64,000 nt of DNA from Lineus longissimus. Its lineage: Eukaryota; Nemertea; Pilidiophora; Heteronemertea; Lineidae. Below are positions 11,105-22,279 of this stretch, piece by piece. A program made the translations under genes and the position numbers. The notes under the pieces were generated by a model. The model saw only the letters and a list, made by a program, of their open reading frames with translations, searched no databases and was not told where the DNA came from. The DNA lies in the NCBI RefSeq assembly GCF_910592395.1, contig NC_088316.1, forward strand, positions 5,642,001 to 5,706,000, written 5' to 3'. Position 1 is the first letter of the stretch. Every line of letters begins with the position of its first letter.

Positions 11105-12409
11105 GAAAAACCATTCCAGTGCAAACATTGTGAGGAATCATTTTCAGGTATGGAGGCTCTTTTAAGTCATGAAAGTATTCACACAGGAGAAGAATTATAC
11201 AGATGTGTACAGTGTGAGAAATCATTTGTATCCAAGGCAGTACTTGTAAGACATATTCGCATTCACACAGGAGAAAAACTATTCCAGTGCAAATATTGTG
11301 AGAAATCATTTTCACGTAAGGGAAATCTATTGACTCATGAACGCATTCATACAGGAGAAAAACCATTCCGATGCAAATACTGTGAGAAAGTGTTTTCATA
11401 TAAGGTGTCTTTATTGACTCATGAATTTATTCACACAGGAAAAAAAAAATTGTTCAGTTGTGTACAGTGTGAGAAATCGTTTGTAACCAAGCAAGCGCTT
11501 GAAAAACATATTCACATTCACACAGGAGAAAAACCATTCCAGTGCAAATACTGTGAAAAATCATTTGCACAGAAGGGAAATCTATTGACTCATGAACATA
11601 TTCACACAGGAGAAAAACCATTTCAGTGCAAATACTGTGAAAAATCATTTGCACAGAAGGGAAATCTATTGACTCATGAACATCTACACACAGGAGAAAA
11701 ACCATTCAAGTGCAAATATTGTCAGAAATCATTTTCACGTAAGGGAAATCTATTGACTCATGAACGTATTCACACAGGAGAAAAACCATTCCGATGCAAA
11801 TACTGTGAGAAAGTGTTTTCATGGAAGGTGTCTTTATTGACTCATGAACGTATTCACAGAGGAAAAAAATTATTCAGTTCTGTACAGTGTGAGAAATCAT
11901 TTGTAACCAAGCAAGTGCTTGAAAGACATATTCGCATTTACACAGGAGAAAAACCATTCCAGTGCAAATATTGTCAAAAATCATTTCCACGTAAGGGAAA
12001 TCTATTGACTCATGAACGTATTCACACAGGAGAAAAGCCATTCCAGTGCAAATATTGTGAGAAATCATTTTCACGTAAGGGACATCTATTGACTCATGAA
12101 CATATTCACGCAAGAAAAAAGCCATTCAGATGTAAATATTGTGAGAAATCGTTTTCAGAGAAGGCAAGTCTATTGACCCATGAAAGTATTCACACAGGAA
12201 AAAAATTATTCAGTTGTGTACAGTGTGAGAAATCATTTGTAACCAAGCAAGTGCTTGAAAGACATATTCGCATTCACACGGGAGAAAAACCATTCCAGTG
12301 CAAATACTGTGAAAAATTATTTTCATGTAGGGGAAATCTATTGACTCATGAACGCATTCACACAGGGAAAAAACCATTCCAATGCAAATACTGTGAGAAA
12401 GTGTTTTGA
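11105..12409 (+). CDS. C2H2 zinc-finger array (about 15 fingers), ends at TGA within finger 16
   Basis: The frame is open from 11105; the first ATG is at 11150. It encodes Krüppel-type fingers (CX2CX12HX3H) joined by TGEKPF linkers, expected to bind DNA in the nucleus. Two finger types alternate: a CKYCEKSF type, and a CVQCEKSFV type that recurs every three to five fingers (roughly fingers 2, 5, 10, 14, 18), suggesting growth by multi-finger block duplication. The finger near 11870-11940 has lost its first Cys (SSVQC) and last His (HIRIY). The frame stops at TGA 12407-12409, where neighbouring fingers have a TCA-type codon. The same frame then reopens at once, so one substitution explains the stop. 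It could be a pseudogene, an allele or a sequence error. Confidence 0.85.
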   Translation, partial: EKPFQCKHCEESFSGMEALLSHESIHTGEELYRCVQCEKSFVSKAVLVRHIRIHTGEKLFQCKYCEKSFSRKGNLLTHERIHTGEKPFRCKYCEKVFSYKVSLLTHEFIHTGKKKLFSCVQCEKSFVTKQALEKHIHIHTGEKPFQCKYCEKSFAQKGNLLTHEHIHTGEKPFQCKYCEKSFAQKGNLLTHEHLHTGEKPFKCKYCQKSFSRKGNLLTHERIHTGEKPFRCKYCEKVFSWKVSLLTHERIHRGKKLFSSVQCEKSFVTKQVLERHIRIYTGEKPFQCKYCQKSFPRKGNLLTHERIHTGEKPFQCKYCEKSFSRKGHLLTHEHIHARKKPFRCKYCEKSFSEKASLLTHESIHTGKKLFSCVQCEKSFVTKQVLERHIRIHTGEKPFQCKYCEKLFSCRGNLLTHERIHTGKKPFQCKYCEKVF

Positions 12410-13903
12410 AGGAAGTTTAATTTATTGACTCATGAACGTATTCACACAAGAGGAAAGCCATTCAGATGTAAATATTGTGAGAAATCGTTTTCAGAGAAGG
12501 CAAGTCTATTGACTCATGAATGTAGTCACGCAGGAGAAGAGCCATTCAGGTGTGTACAATGTGATAAAACATTTGTCTCAAAGTTGGCTCTTGTCGGACA
12601 TAGTCGTGTTCATGCAGGTGACAAACCATTCCAACTTTGCTTCAACTGTAAATATTGTCATAAATCTTTCAAGAGCGATTCTGACTCACAAAAACATGAG
12701 GGCTGCTACAATGATACTGATCGCAAATCTTTGAATGTGTCTATTGAAAGTCTTGGCAAGGACAAACGGTTCAAGTCAAAAAGTGGCAAAGCTATGAAAA
12801 GGTCTTGCCCATGTTCTCGTCCTGAGCAAACTGTTGTTGAAAGTGAACCTGTAGCAGAACTAACCAGTCATTTAGATAGCAATAATTCTCTAAATGTACA
12901 AAACCCAAAAGCTGCATATTTTGCGTCGAATGAATGTTTGATGAGCAGTGAGGCTGTGAGTAAGGTAGCGATGTTGCCTGCTGTAGTTGGGTGTTCTGAC
13001 ATGGATATCAAGGACGCAGCTGCAAAAATGTCTGCTATCAATGGAAATGAAACTGTTGATCTGGGTACTACCAAAACTGAGGAATGTCAAGTTTTGCGGC
13101 TGGCTGTGAAACGAGATTCGATTGATCATCATTCTAATCAGCTGGGAAATGTTAAAAGTGAACTCATTGACACGTTTGCTGCCGACCAGTCTGATGGAAG
13201 AGTTGAACCAGCTCACACATCTGCTACAGGGCAGTCCAGAGCTGAACTAGACATTCGTGCTGTTCATGTTAAAGGGGAGAGAAATGTCAAAAGTGGGGCC
13301 TTTACCCTGCCACCTACACAGTTTGACTTTTTTATAGGAGGACTATGTCAATCTGATATGTCACCTATAGAACAGACCAATGTTAAAAGCGAACCAACTG
13401 ACATGTCTCCTATAGAACAGATCAATATCAAAAGTGAGCCATGTGACATGTCTCTTCTAGAACAAGGTTATGTCTTACAGGTAGTTGGATCATGTGACAT
13501 GTATCCTACAGATCAGGCTAATGTCAAAGGTGAGCCAGGTGATATGTCTCTGTTAGAACAGGCCAAGGTGTTAAGTGAGCCAGATAACTTGTCTCCTATT
13601 GAGCAGGTTGATATCAAAACCGAACCATGTGACATTTCTCCTGTAAAGTTGGCCAATTGCAAAAGTGAAATATGTGACACATCTCCTATAGATCAGGTCA
13701 ATGTAAAAAATGAAGCTTGTGACATATCTCCTTTAGAGCAGGCGAGTGTGAAAAGTGAGTCATACGATGACATGTCTCAAGCAGGGCATGTTACGGTAGA
13801 GCAGGAAAACTCGAGTGGTGCACATGTTGATATGTCCAAGATTGATGAATACATTGCGGTGTTTGATCGCTGGGCAGAAATGTTGTGTGAAAATACAGGT
13901 TAG
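12410..13903 (+). CDS. Zinc-finger protein C-terminal part: last fingers and SUMO-motif repeat tail
   Basis: It is in the same frame as the preceding array; the first ATG is 12425. It begins with the rest of the interrupted finger, then FRCKYCEKSFSEKASLLTH, then FRCVQCDKTFVSKLALVGH, and a final degenerate finger (CKYCHKSF ending in C). About 200 residues of Ser/Thr-rich linker follow. From ~13355 comes a 15-residue repeat of form DMSPIEQ-x-NVKSEP-x. The repeats carry ψKxE SUMO-acceptor consensus sites (VKSE, IKSE, VKGE, IKTE, VKNE). The protein ends in a hydrophobic segment, FDRWAEMLCENTG. Long uninterrupted reading after the TGA argues that the stop is recent or not genuine. Confidence 0.8.
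   Translation, partial: RKFNLLTHERIHTRGKPFRCKYCEKSFSEKASLLTHECSHAGEEPFRCVQCDKTFVSKLALVGHSRVHAGDKPFQLCFNCKYCHKSFKSDSDSQKHEGCYNDTDRKSLNVSIESLGKDKRFKSKSGKAMKRSCPCSRPEQTVVESEPVAELTSHLDSNNSLNVQNPKAAYFASNECLMSSEAVSKVAMLPAVVGCSDMDIKDAAAKMSAINGNETVDLGTTKTEECQVLRLAVKRDSIDHHSNQLGNVKSELIDTFAADQSDGRVEPAHTSATGQSRAELDIRAVHVKGERNVKSGAFTLPPTQFDFFIGGLCQSDMSPIEQTNVKSEPTDMSPIEQINIKSEPCDMSLLEQGYVLQVVGSCDMYPTDQANVKGEPGDMSLLEQAKVLSEPDNLSPIEQVDIKTEPCDISPVKLANCKSEICDTSPIDQVNVKNEACDISPLEQASVKSESYDDMSQAGHVTVEQENSSGAHVDMSKIDEYIAVFDRWAEMLCENTG
13355..13772 (+). repeat. 45-bp in-frame coding repeat (SUMO-motif tail)
   Basis: About nine copies of a 45-bp unit (gacatgtctcctatagaaca plus aatgtcaaaagtgagcca) keep the reading frame. 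Seven retain an acceptor-like Lys; two lost it (YVLQVV and KVLSEP). Confidence 0.85.
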
Positions 13904-13911
13904 GTAAAGAC

Positions 13912-14045
13912 AAAAGGGCCGTTCAGACGACAGGAAAAAAGCCACTATGCAATTCGATTGAATCCAAATGTGGTTTAACTTTTCTCCTCTAAATGCAAAA
14001 AGATCAGGATCAATGTGGTCTCATCCGGATTAAAAAGCACCATCG
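13912..14045. repeat. Left remnant of a TIR-type repeat
   Basis: The string gccgttcagacgacagg is matched in inverted orientation by cctgtcgtctaaatgaccc near 21430, and both sides carry gatcagga/tcctgatca and catccgga-type blocks. The array at 14060-21120 lies between them. Confidence 0.45.
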
Positions 14046-14059
14046 ATCGAGGTCCTCAG

Positions 14060-15140
14060 CCCGTAAAGGCTAGAGGGTATTGTCGAGGCGTTTGCCATCT
14101 GTGCCTCAGTCCGTCCATCCGTTGATCTCGTTTCCGGAGCTCTCCGTAACCATAAATGCACGGCAATCCATCTGTGGGTGGTTTGAAGGTCTTATGGTGC
14201 CATTGTGCCTTTTGGCAGTTTTGACGATTTTGTAACTACTGGGGCGTAAAAAATACTTTTGGCTATCTCATGAATTGTGCTATCTAGATTCATGAAATTT
14301 TTACTCTGGACACTGCTCATGAAACCGCATCACATTAATACCCATGTTTTTTATTTGACCTACTTTTCAAGGTCACAGGGGTTGAATAGCGTAAATTGAC
14401 CGTAATCGGTTTCCGGATCATTTCTCCATAGCTATTGAGGCTAGGCCTTTCGTCTGTGGGTGGTTTGAAGGTCTTATGGTGCTATTGTCCCTTTTGGCAG
14501 TTATGAAGATTTTTCAGCAACGCTTGGCCCCAAGGGGTGCTTCATGTGAAAAACTACTTTTGGCTATTTCTCATGAATTATACTAGCAAAAATCATGAAA
14601 TTCTTACAGTGGTCACTGCACATATGACTACATCACATAATACCCCGGTTTTTTGATTTGACCTACTTTTCAAGGTCACAGAGGTCAAGTAGGGTAAATT
14701 GATCGCAATTGGTTTCCGGAGCATATCTCCGTAGCGTATCTTTGTAGCGTTTGAGGCTAGGGTTTTCATCTTTTGGCGATTTGAAGGTCTTATGGTGCCA
14801 TTGTGCCTTTTTGCACTTTTGATGATTTTCGAAGTATGCTTGGCTCCAGGGGGTGCTTAATGTGAAAAACTACTTTTCGCTATATCTCATGAATTATGCT
14901 AGCTAAAATCATGAAATGCTTCCAGTGGACATTGCTCATGAGACTTCATCACATCATACCTAGTTTTTTTATTTGGCCTACTTTTCAAGGTCACAGAGGT
15001 CAAAAAGTGTAAATTGACCGTACTTGGTTTTCCAGAGCATATCACCGTAACTTTTGGGGCTAGGCATTTCATCTTTGGGTGATTTTTAGGTCTTATGGTG
15101 CCATTGTGCCTTTTGTCACTTTTGATAATTTTTGGCTCCG
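14060..15140. repeat. ~300-bp tandem repeat array, subtype A
   Basis: Diagnostic strings recur at ~300-bp steps: cttatggtgccattgtgcc near 14191, 14473, 14788 and 15092, and ttgacctacttttcaaggtc near 14356, 14657 and 14976. Other shared pieces are catgaattatgctagc and gggtgcttcatgtgaaaaac. There is no coding potential. Confidence 0.85.
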
Positions 15141-17520
15141 GTATGGTGAGTCTATGCAATAGCGCAGTGTCCGCCGTCCATCGTCGTTGTCCGTCGTATC
15201 CTATTTCAAAAACAGTGGCACGTTTCTTAACCGCTTGGGCTATGGACTCAAAACTTTGTATGCATGACCCCCTAGGTCAGATGACCTTTGACACTGAATT
15301 TCTTGACTTGGCCACCAGGGGGCCAAACCTGAAAACATAGATAGTGTGATATTTCACTTATTAGTGATTTGTTTTTGATGACATTTTATGGTAGGTACTC
15401 CTAGCAAGGATATATCACATATCATACGTGTTTTTGATTTGACCTACTTTTCAAGGTCACAGAGGTCAAATGACGTAAATTTGCCGTTTGAGTGTAACTG
15501 TGGCACATTTCTTAACTGGTAGGGCTATGAGATTGGAAGATTTTATGCATGACCCCCTTGGTCAGATGACCTCTGACAGCAAATTTTGGTCTGATATGAT
15601 TCTTGACTTGGCCACCAGGGGGCCAAAACTGAAAAGACAAAAAGTGTGATATCTCACTTTATTAGTGATTTGTTTTTGATGAAATTTTTATGGTAGCTAC
15701 TCCCAGCCAGGATACATTACATATCATAGAAGTTTTCGATTTGACGTATTTTTCAAGGTCATAGAGGTCAAATGGCGTAAATTTGCCGTTTGAGCGTAAC
15801 TGAGGCATGTTTCGTAACTGCTAGGGCTATGGGCTTGAAACTTTGTACACAAGACCCCCTAGGTCAGGTTACATCTGACACTGAATTTTAGTCTGATCTG
15901 TTTCTCGACTTGGAAACCAATGGGCAAGAAGTGAAAACCTAGAAAGTGTGATAGCTCGCTCATTAGTGATTCGTATTCGATAAAGTTGTTATGTTTGGTA
16001 CTCCCAGCAAGGATACATTACATATTATACATGTTTTTGATTTGACCTACTTTTCAAGGTCATAGAGGTCAAATGCCCTAACTATGGCATGTTTCTTAAC
16101 TACAATGACAATTAGTGTTCATATTTGTTGCACATTATCCCAAAGGTAAGGTTGGCTTCTCATGGTCACGATCTTCTTACATCTAGAAGGTCGATATTCT
16201 AGGTATTTTGTCATTTCCTACTGTAAGAAGATATCAATTCTGCACCCAACAATTATTCATACAATACAGAAAACCCCATGCAATTTGCCCCATCCATTCC
16301 AGAGATACGACTATTTATATATTTGACAACTGGATATCCTTACCAGGTCAGCAACTGCCTTGTTATTAATGTTGGAACAAGGCAGCGTACTTCCACATGG
16401 ACATATGAAGTGCCCTATGAGTAGGATACAGATACTAGTAGTACCTCCGAGTCTTCCTCTGTCATATCTCAAGAAACATTCATTGTCAATTAAGTCGTTA
16501 TCTAAATACTGGTGAGCACAATGGCTCCTGGCCTTTTCATTGGCTCACCGTAGGGGAGTCTATACAATACCGCAGTGTCCGTCGTCCGTCGTCGTCGTCG
16601 TCCGTCGTATCCTAGTTCAAAAACAGTGACACGTTTTTTAACCGCCAGGCCTATGAACTTAAAACTTTGTACACATGACCCCCTAGGTCGGATGACCCGT
16701 GACACTAAATTTCTGTCCGATCTGATTCTCTACTTGGCCACCAGGGGGCCAAATGTGGATATATAAAAAGTGTGATATCTCGCTTATTAGTGACTTGTTT
16801 TCGATAAAACTTTTGTGGTAGGTACTCATAGCAAGGATACATCATATATCTTACGGGTTTTTAATTTGATCTACTTTTCAAGGTCGCAGAGGTCAAATGG
16901 CGTGAATTGGCCGTTTGAGTGTAACTATGGCATGTTTCTCAACCACCAAAGCTATGAGCTTGAAACTTGGTACATATAACCCCCTATATCAGATAACCTC
17001 TGGTGCTGAATTTCAGCCTGATCTGATACTTGACTTTGCCACCAGTGGGCCAAAACAGAAAAAGTAAGAAGTGCAATAGCCTGCTTATTAGCAAATTGTT
17101 TTTGATGAAATTTTTATGGCAGGGACCCCTAGCAAGGTTACCTCAGCTGTTGCACGATTTTTCGGATTTGACCTACTATTTAAGGTCGCAGAGGTCAAAT
17201 GGCGTAAATTTGCCGTTTGGGTGTAACTATGGCACGTTTCTCAACCGCAACAGTTATGAACTTGAAACTTTGAACAAATGATCCCCTAGGTCAGTTGACC
17301 TTTTACACTGAATTTTGGTTCGGTCTGATTATTGACTTGGCCACCAGGGGGCCCAAACTCAAAACTCAAAAAGTGTGATTTCTCGCTTATTACTGATTTG
17401 TTTTTGATAAAAGTTTCATGGTAGGTACTCCTAGCAAGGATACATCACATATCTTACGGGTTTTTGATTTGACCCACCTTTCAAGTTCACAGAGGTCAAA
17501 GTTGAAAACTTTACCGTTCT
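15141..17520. repeat. ~300-bp tandem repeat array, subtype B
   Basis: The units share the ttgacctacttttcaaggtc block with subtype A (near 15436, 15743, 16036, 16862, 17164, 17467). They differ elsewhere: ttgacttggccaccaggggg, ccccctaggtcagatgacc and aagtgtgatatctcgctt. A non-repetitive insert occupies about 16110-16510. Confidence 0.85.
16575..16612. repeat. GTC/CGT trinucleotide tract, copy 1
   Basis: A gtccgtcgtcgtcgtcgtcc-type run marks the start of a subtype B repeat block. A sister tract is at 18380-18419. Confidence 0.8.
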
Positions 17521-18379
17521 TGGTACGTTTTGTTGTTGTTCAATGTAAAGAGTTTTAATTTTGTGTGATGATGCATCTAAGAAGCCACTATTTGTATGCC
17601 AAGTTTCAGCCAGATCGGAATTCAAATATGGCCGAAATTGCATGTTTTGTGGGTTTTTCCTCGTATTGTGGCAATCCAAAGGTCGTGAATTCAAACCCCG
17701 GTCAAGGACAGCCAAAAATATTTTTATTTTTCATCTTTTCCTTTTTTCTTTTCTGAGTTCTATCTTACATTTTCTTCATTTTTTGATTTATTTGGTGCCA
17801 TAGATTTACTTAGGCGGCCATCTTGGAAATCGTTTTTTGCCGATTGCTGTAGTGTAACGAGTGATGAAATTGTTATGGTCAGGTGGATGTGTCTACATCA
17901 CATATCCCCCTGGTTTGTTATTTGACCTACCTGTCAGGGTCACTGAGGTCAAAGTTAAAAATATATTCACCATTGTCATGGAGTGGCACGTTTCTTCACT
18001 ATCATTTTCAACTAGACTCTACAAGCTTGGAACCACACGTCTCGGATTCACCACTTCGCCAGGGCCGGCTCTGAACTTGTCACAGATGCATGTATAAATT
18101 ATGAGAGGCCTACATGATCAAAGGAAGGGGTGGGTATCTGATTTGTCATACCTTTCAAAAATGTTATTGCAGCTCATAGGTAATATTCCAAATTTAGGCT
18201 CCAGCCAAAAGTGGCAGTTGCAAGTACCAGTAAGTACGAATTATGCTTATGATTCACTCTCCGTGGAAAACTTGTACGATGTGACCATTACTTCTTGGAT
18301 TTTATTGAAAATTATTTCAAAGATGCCACTAGATTTGTGCACGAAAGGCACCCTATAAGTATAGTTGGAGACCATTCAG
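17521..18379. other. Array edge and mixed repeat remnants
   Basis: A decayed repeat block with ttgacctacctgtcagggtc near 17920 is present. Around 17670-17705 there is a B-box-like stretch (gaattcaaaccccggtcaag) next to a T-rich run, possibly an old tRNA-derived SINE end. An 18101-18358 plus frame looks partly protein-like (VPVSTNYAYDSLSVENLYD) but has no ATG context. Confidence 0.4.
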
Positions 18380-18419
18380 TGTCCGTCGTCCGTCGTCGTC
18401 GTCGTCGTCGTCCGTCGTA
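18380..18419. repeat. GTC/CGT trinucleotide tract, copy 2
   Basis: A longer version of the 16575 tract, followed by the same gtatcct string. Confidence 0.8.
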
Positions 18420-19189
18420 TCCTACGCGGAAGGTATTGTACCAGATGATATCACACTTCCGATGACAGTCACTGCAACAGTCAGAAATGGACAAATTATC
18501 AACATCGATCTATAAACAGATCTGCATTTCAGGATGGAAAAAGTTGCCAAATGCACAGAAATGACTATATCAATATGCATAATCTGAGTCTAATTTCGAG
18601 TTGTATTGTGGGGATCATAAGAAAAGGCCGCAATTTAGCATTCAGACCTGATATATACATGAAGGAGAAATTGAGCACAATTACTATGCTCAGCATCTAT
18701 GTGAACGACAATCTATAAAACAGACAACTTCAGTATACACCTTGTAATTGAACTACAGCATTGTGCAAAAACTTTGAGAATGTCACATTCTGCCTTCTCT
18801 TCTCCTAATAATTCATTCCTACATATTGCAGTCAAGATGCACACCTTGAGCGAGGAAAGAATCATGAAGAATTGTTAACAAATGTCAAGAATTTCTGCAT
18901 AATCCCAATTTTTTTTCATCACTGCTGTAAACATCATTTGATTATACTGTGATTTATCAATCATTCATTGTCACTGCACCTCTATTTTCAAATCACTTGC
19001 TGGTCAAGACATAATAAATCAAAATCATCTCTTTTGCAAATATGACTTGTTCATCCATTCTCACCAAATCATTTACCTTGACAACCAACCTACTGGCGGG
19101 GATTGCCCATCAGTATCCAATGCAATGAAGACAACAATTTTTGGCTACATACTACATACTGTCTACTAAAAATACTTACGGTGAGCACA
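18420..19189. other. Mostly unique insert, one short protein-like frame
   Basis: Immediately after the GTC tract a plus frame reads YAEGIVPDDITLPMTV then TATVRNGQIINIDL and a stop at ~18513. It is too short to call. The rest shows no gene. Confidence 0.3.
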
Positions 19190-19499
19190 ATGGCCCCTGG
19201 CCGTTTCATTTAAATACACTTTGCCCTTGGAGGCACTTCATGTGAAAAACAACTTTTGGTTAGCTCATGAATTATGCTAGCTAAAATCATGAAAAACTTA
19301 CTGTGCACACTGCTCATGAGACTACATCACATAATACCCGGGGTTTTTAAATGACCTACATTTCAAGGTCACAAAGGGTCAAATGGTGTAAATTGACTGT
19401 TATCGGTTTCTGCAGCATGTCTCCATAACTATTGATGCTTGAATTTTTATCATTATGCCCCGGCCATGGTGGGGGCATTATGTACTTGGGTGGTTTCCG

Positions 19500-19516
19500 G
19501 CCGCCGCCGCCGCCGC
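19500..19516. repeat. (CCG)n microsatellite
   Basis: Five to six CCG units occur within the second repeat family. Confidence 0.85.
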
Positions 19517-20490
19517 ACTGAATTCCGGACTATAACTCAAGAACCCCTTGTTCGGCTGATTTGAAATTGTTAAGGGATGTAGGCCTAGTGTGTCAACGGG
19601 TTCCTATTGATTTTGGGCGCGTTCCAAAATCCAATATGGCCGCCAGCCGCCATCTTAGGTTTTCGCATTCCGCTCATTAACTGAAGAACTAGAGGTCCGA
19701 CAGACTTCAAACTTTTGTAGTGTAATGGTCTTCAGTGGGGGAGGTTCCCTATCGATTTTTGGCACGTTCAAAAATCCAATGTGGCCGCCAGCTACCATCT
19801 TAGGTTTTCCCAATCCGCTCGTTAACTGAAGAACTAGGGCCGTCAGTTGGCATCTTGGATTTTTAGCATTCCTACCTATAACTCCAGCAGAAGAACTCGT
19901 GTGAGGGAGCAGATATTTCTGTGGTATGATCGCCTAGGGTAAGGGAGGTGCTGTATAATTTTCTAGCCCCACCTGATATCCAATATGCAAGGCCGCCATC
20001 TTGTAATGTATTAATCACGAATAGCATTCCGCGACGTTACTATTTATAGCTCACAAGGTCATTTGAATAAGATATTGATGACGTTTTAGTCACGTGACAG
20101 TCGGACATCGACACTTATTTCTACGCATTTGAGCTTATTTCAAAGTCAATTATCTTTGACCCTGCATTGTTTTTAGCATGAATGATACCATAGAGTCAGA
20201 GAGAGAAATATTCAGAACAATTATGTAGTATTTCCAACACTCGGACATGTGCCAGATTGAATCTAACTGCCCTAGTTAGAAAGCCTGAATCCATTACGAA
20301 ACCGCATGTTTGTCCGACATTGCCTGTAATTCAGCGATGGGGAAATAGAGGGCAGCAGCTGCAGTGACGTCATCTTCGCGGAATGCTATTAATCAAAAAT
20401 GGGCTTGCCAGCTGCTGTTGGTTGAAGACCAAAACCCTTTCTCCACATTTGGATTTCATGCCGCATAATCGCCAATATGCAAAAGGCATT

Positions 20491-20519
20491 TCATCATCAT
20501 CATCATCATCATCATCATT
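20491..20519. repeat. (CAT)n microsatellite
   Basis: About nine uninterrupted CAT units. Confidence 0.95.
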
Positions 20520-21253
20520 ATGCCCTAGCTCAACGATGTCGAGGTGGAGCATTATGTTTTCAGCTGGTTTCCGTGTCTGCCGCCGCAACCTATTCCGGAC
20601 TATAACTCAAGAACCGGTGGCCAGATTGATCTGTAATTTCTATAGTGAATTGGGATGGATGGGGCAAGGGTCCCTATCGATTGTGGTCGCGCTCCTAAAT
20701 TCAGTATGGCCACAAATAGGCCATCTCGGATTTCCCATTCCGGATTATAACTCAGGAACAGGTATCCCGATTTAATAGGGTGGATTGGGGGAGGTTCCCT
20801 ATCGATTTTGGTCGCGCTCCGAAATTCAATATGGCCAGCAAGAGGTCATCTTTCCTTTACACCCCATAACTTCAAAACCAGTTTAGTGACAGGCCTGTGA
20901 ACACTGGTGCCAGAGCGGGGCATACATTGCGATTCGCCTCGATTGCGTTATATCTAGTTGAGTTATATGATGTTCTTATGGTGGCATTGTGTACTTTGGC
21001 ACTTTTGCTCATCACCAAAGGTCCTTTTTTCTCACAAACTATTTTCAGCTATATCTCATGCGTGATGCGAGTAGTTCACTAAGCCAACTTTACTATCATG
21101 TCACCTTCAGCGTGTGTGGGCTGAGGGGTTATGCTCGCTTTGCGATGCTCTTTTAATCTAGATGCATCCGGATCAAAAGCGTTGTCTAAACCCAAATGGA
21201 TACCGAATGAGGATTCATTTTACCTGGGTGCATGCGAACTACTGTATTTTTTA

Positions 21254-21274
21254 CCCCCCCCCCCCCCCCCCCCC
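21254..21274. repeat. Poly-C tract of 21 bases
   Basis: An uninterrupted C run. Its length is likely uncertain in any assembly. Confidence 0.9.
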
Positions 21275-21324
21275 ACCAGCAACAGGTATTATGGAGAGTT
21301 CCTCATCTACAGAAATGCGTTCAT

Positions 21325-21455
21325 ATGAGACCAGATTGCGCTGATCGTCTAAATGCGGGCAATTTTTTAGACCTGAATGTGGTTTGATCGGATCGCATCC
21401 TGATCAGATCCGAGTGTGTTTTCTTCACCTGTCGTCTAAATGACCCTAATATAAC
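21325..21455. repeat. Right remnant of a TIR-type repeat
   Basis: The inverted counterpart of 13912-14045 (cctgtcgtctaaatgaccc and tcctgatcag). Confidence 0.45.
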
Positions 21456-21709
21456 TGTTGTATTCTCTTGTCTTAGTCTTATATGTATGGAGAGTTCGAT
21501 TTCCTCTTCTATGATCGTGTTTTTAGCATGTTCGTGTTTGGAAACAGATCATGAGATTAATTCATTGTGTAAAAGCTCGAGTGAATACAATAAAAAATAA
21601 TAACTAAACTATGGCTGTATTCATTTATTGTTAGCCTTCTCCGTAAACCATTTGTGAATAGTCTGGAATGGGATGGATTTCCATACAAGGAATTTCGTAT
21701 TGATCTGCA

Positions 21710-22200
21710 AACAAGACAACCAAATCACTTGTCTTGACCCCCTCCGAAGGGCACTCTGTAACCTGCCCGCGCAAAGGACACCCTATAATGCAGCAAGTGT
21801 TTTGCTCCTGAGCCCCTCCATATAGGACACCCAGCAAGAGGCTATAGCTCCTGACCTCTTTGAAAGGGCACTCCCGAAGGCAGCAAGTGGTTTGCTCCTC
21901 CCTCGATCCACTCCTCCAGGAGCGACTTTCTCTTGACCCCCAGCGAAGGACAATCGTTAAGCAAGTGGTTTGTTCCTGACCCCTTCCAAATGACACTCTT
22001 TATAGAGGGCAGCCAGTGGCTTGCTCCTGACCCCTCCAACAACACTCTGTAAGGCAGCCAGTGGCTTTCTCCTGACCCTTCCATAGGACACACTAGATGG
22101 CGGTCAGCAGTGTCTTGCTCCTGACCCCTTCAAAGACCACTCTGTGAGGCAGCCAGTGGCTTGCCCCTGCCCTTTCAAAGCACACCTTGTGAGGCAGCAA
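21710..22200. repeat. ~60-bp minisatellite
   Basis: Units of the type ggcagccagtggcttgctcc plus tgacccctccaaaggacac repeat about eight times with drift. A related fragment occurs at 23670-23790. Confidence 0.85.
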
Positions 22201-22279
22201 TTCACTTCTTCATCTTGATCTTGGTGGATACTCTGCCAGACCGCATAATTTGCGTATAAGCGACAGAGGGGGTAACTGG

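Larger units (their letters stand above)
19190..20890. repeat. Further repeat families: subtype A remnant and 'atggccgcc' repeats
   Basis: 19190-19450 is one more subtype A unit. From 19450 another family begins: cattatgcccc, ggtttccg, ggactataactcaagaac, ttccctatcgattttggtcg and ccaatatggccgcc recur near 19520, 19630, 19740, 20590, 20680 and 20760. Between them, 20020-20370 is mostly unique. Confidence 0.75.

Noticed and set aside
11061-12125. Several minus-strand frames opposite the zinc-finger array (VFLLCEYVHESIDFP type)
   Set aside because: They are antisense shadows of the repeated finger and linker codons.
17660-17715. Possible tRNA gene or SINE
   Set aside because: Only a B-box-like string is visible; no A box and no cloverleaf can be drawn.
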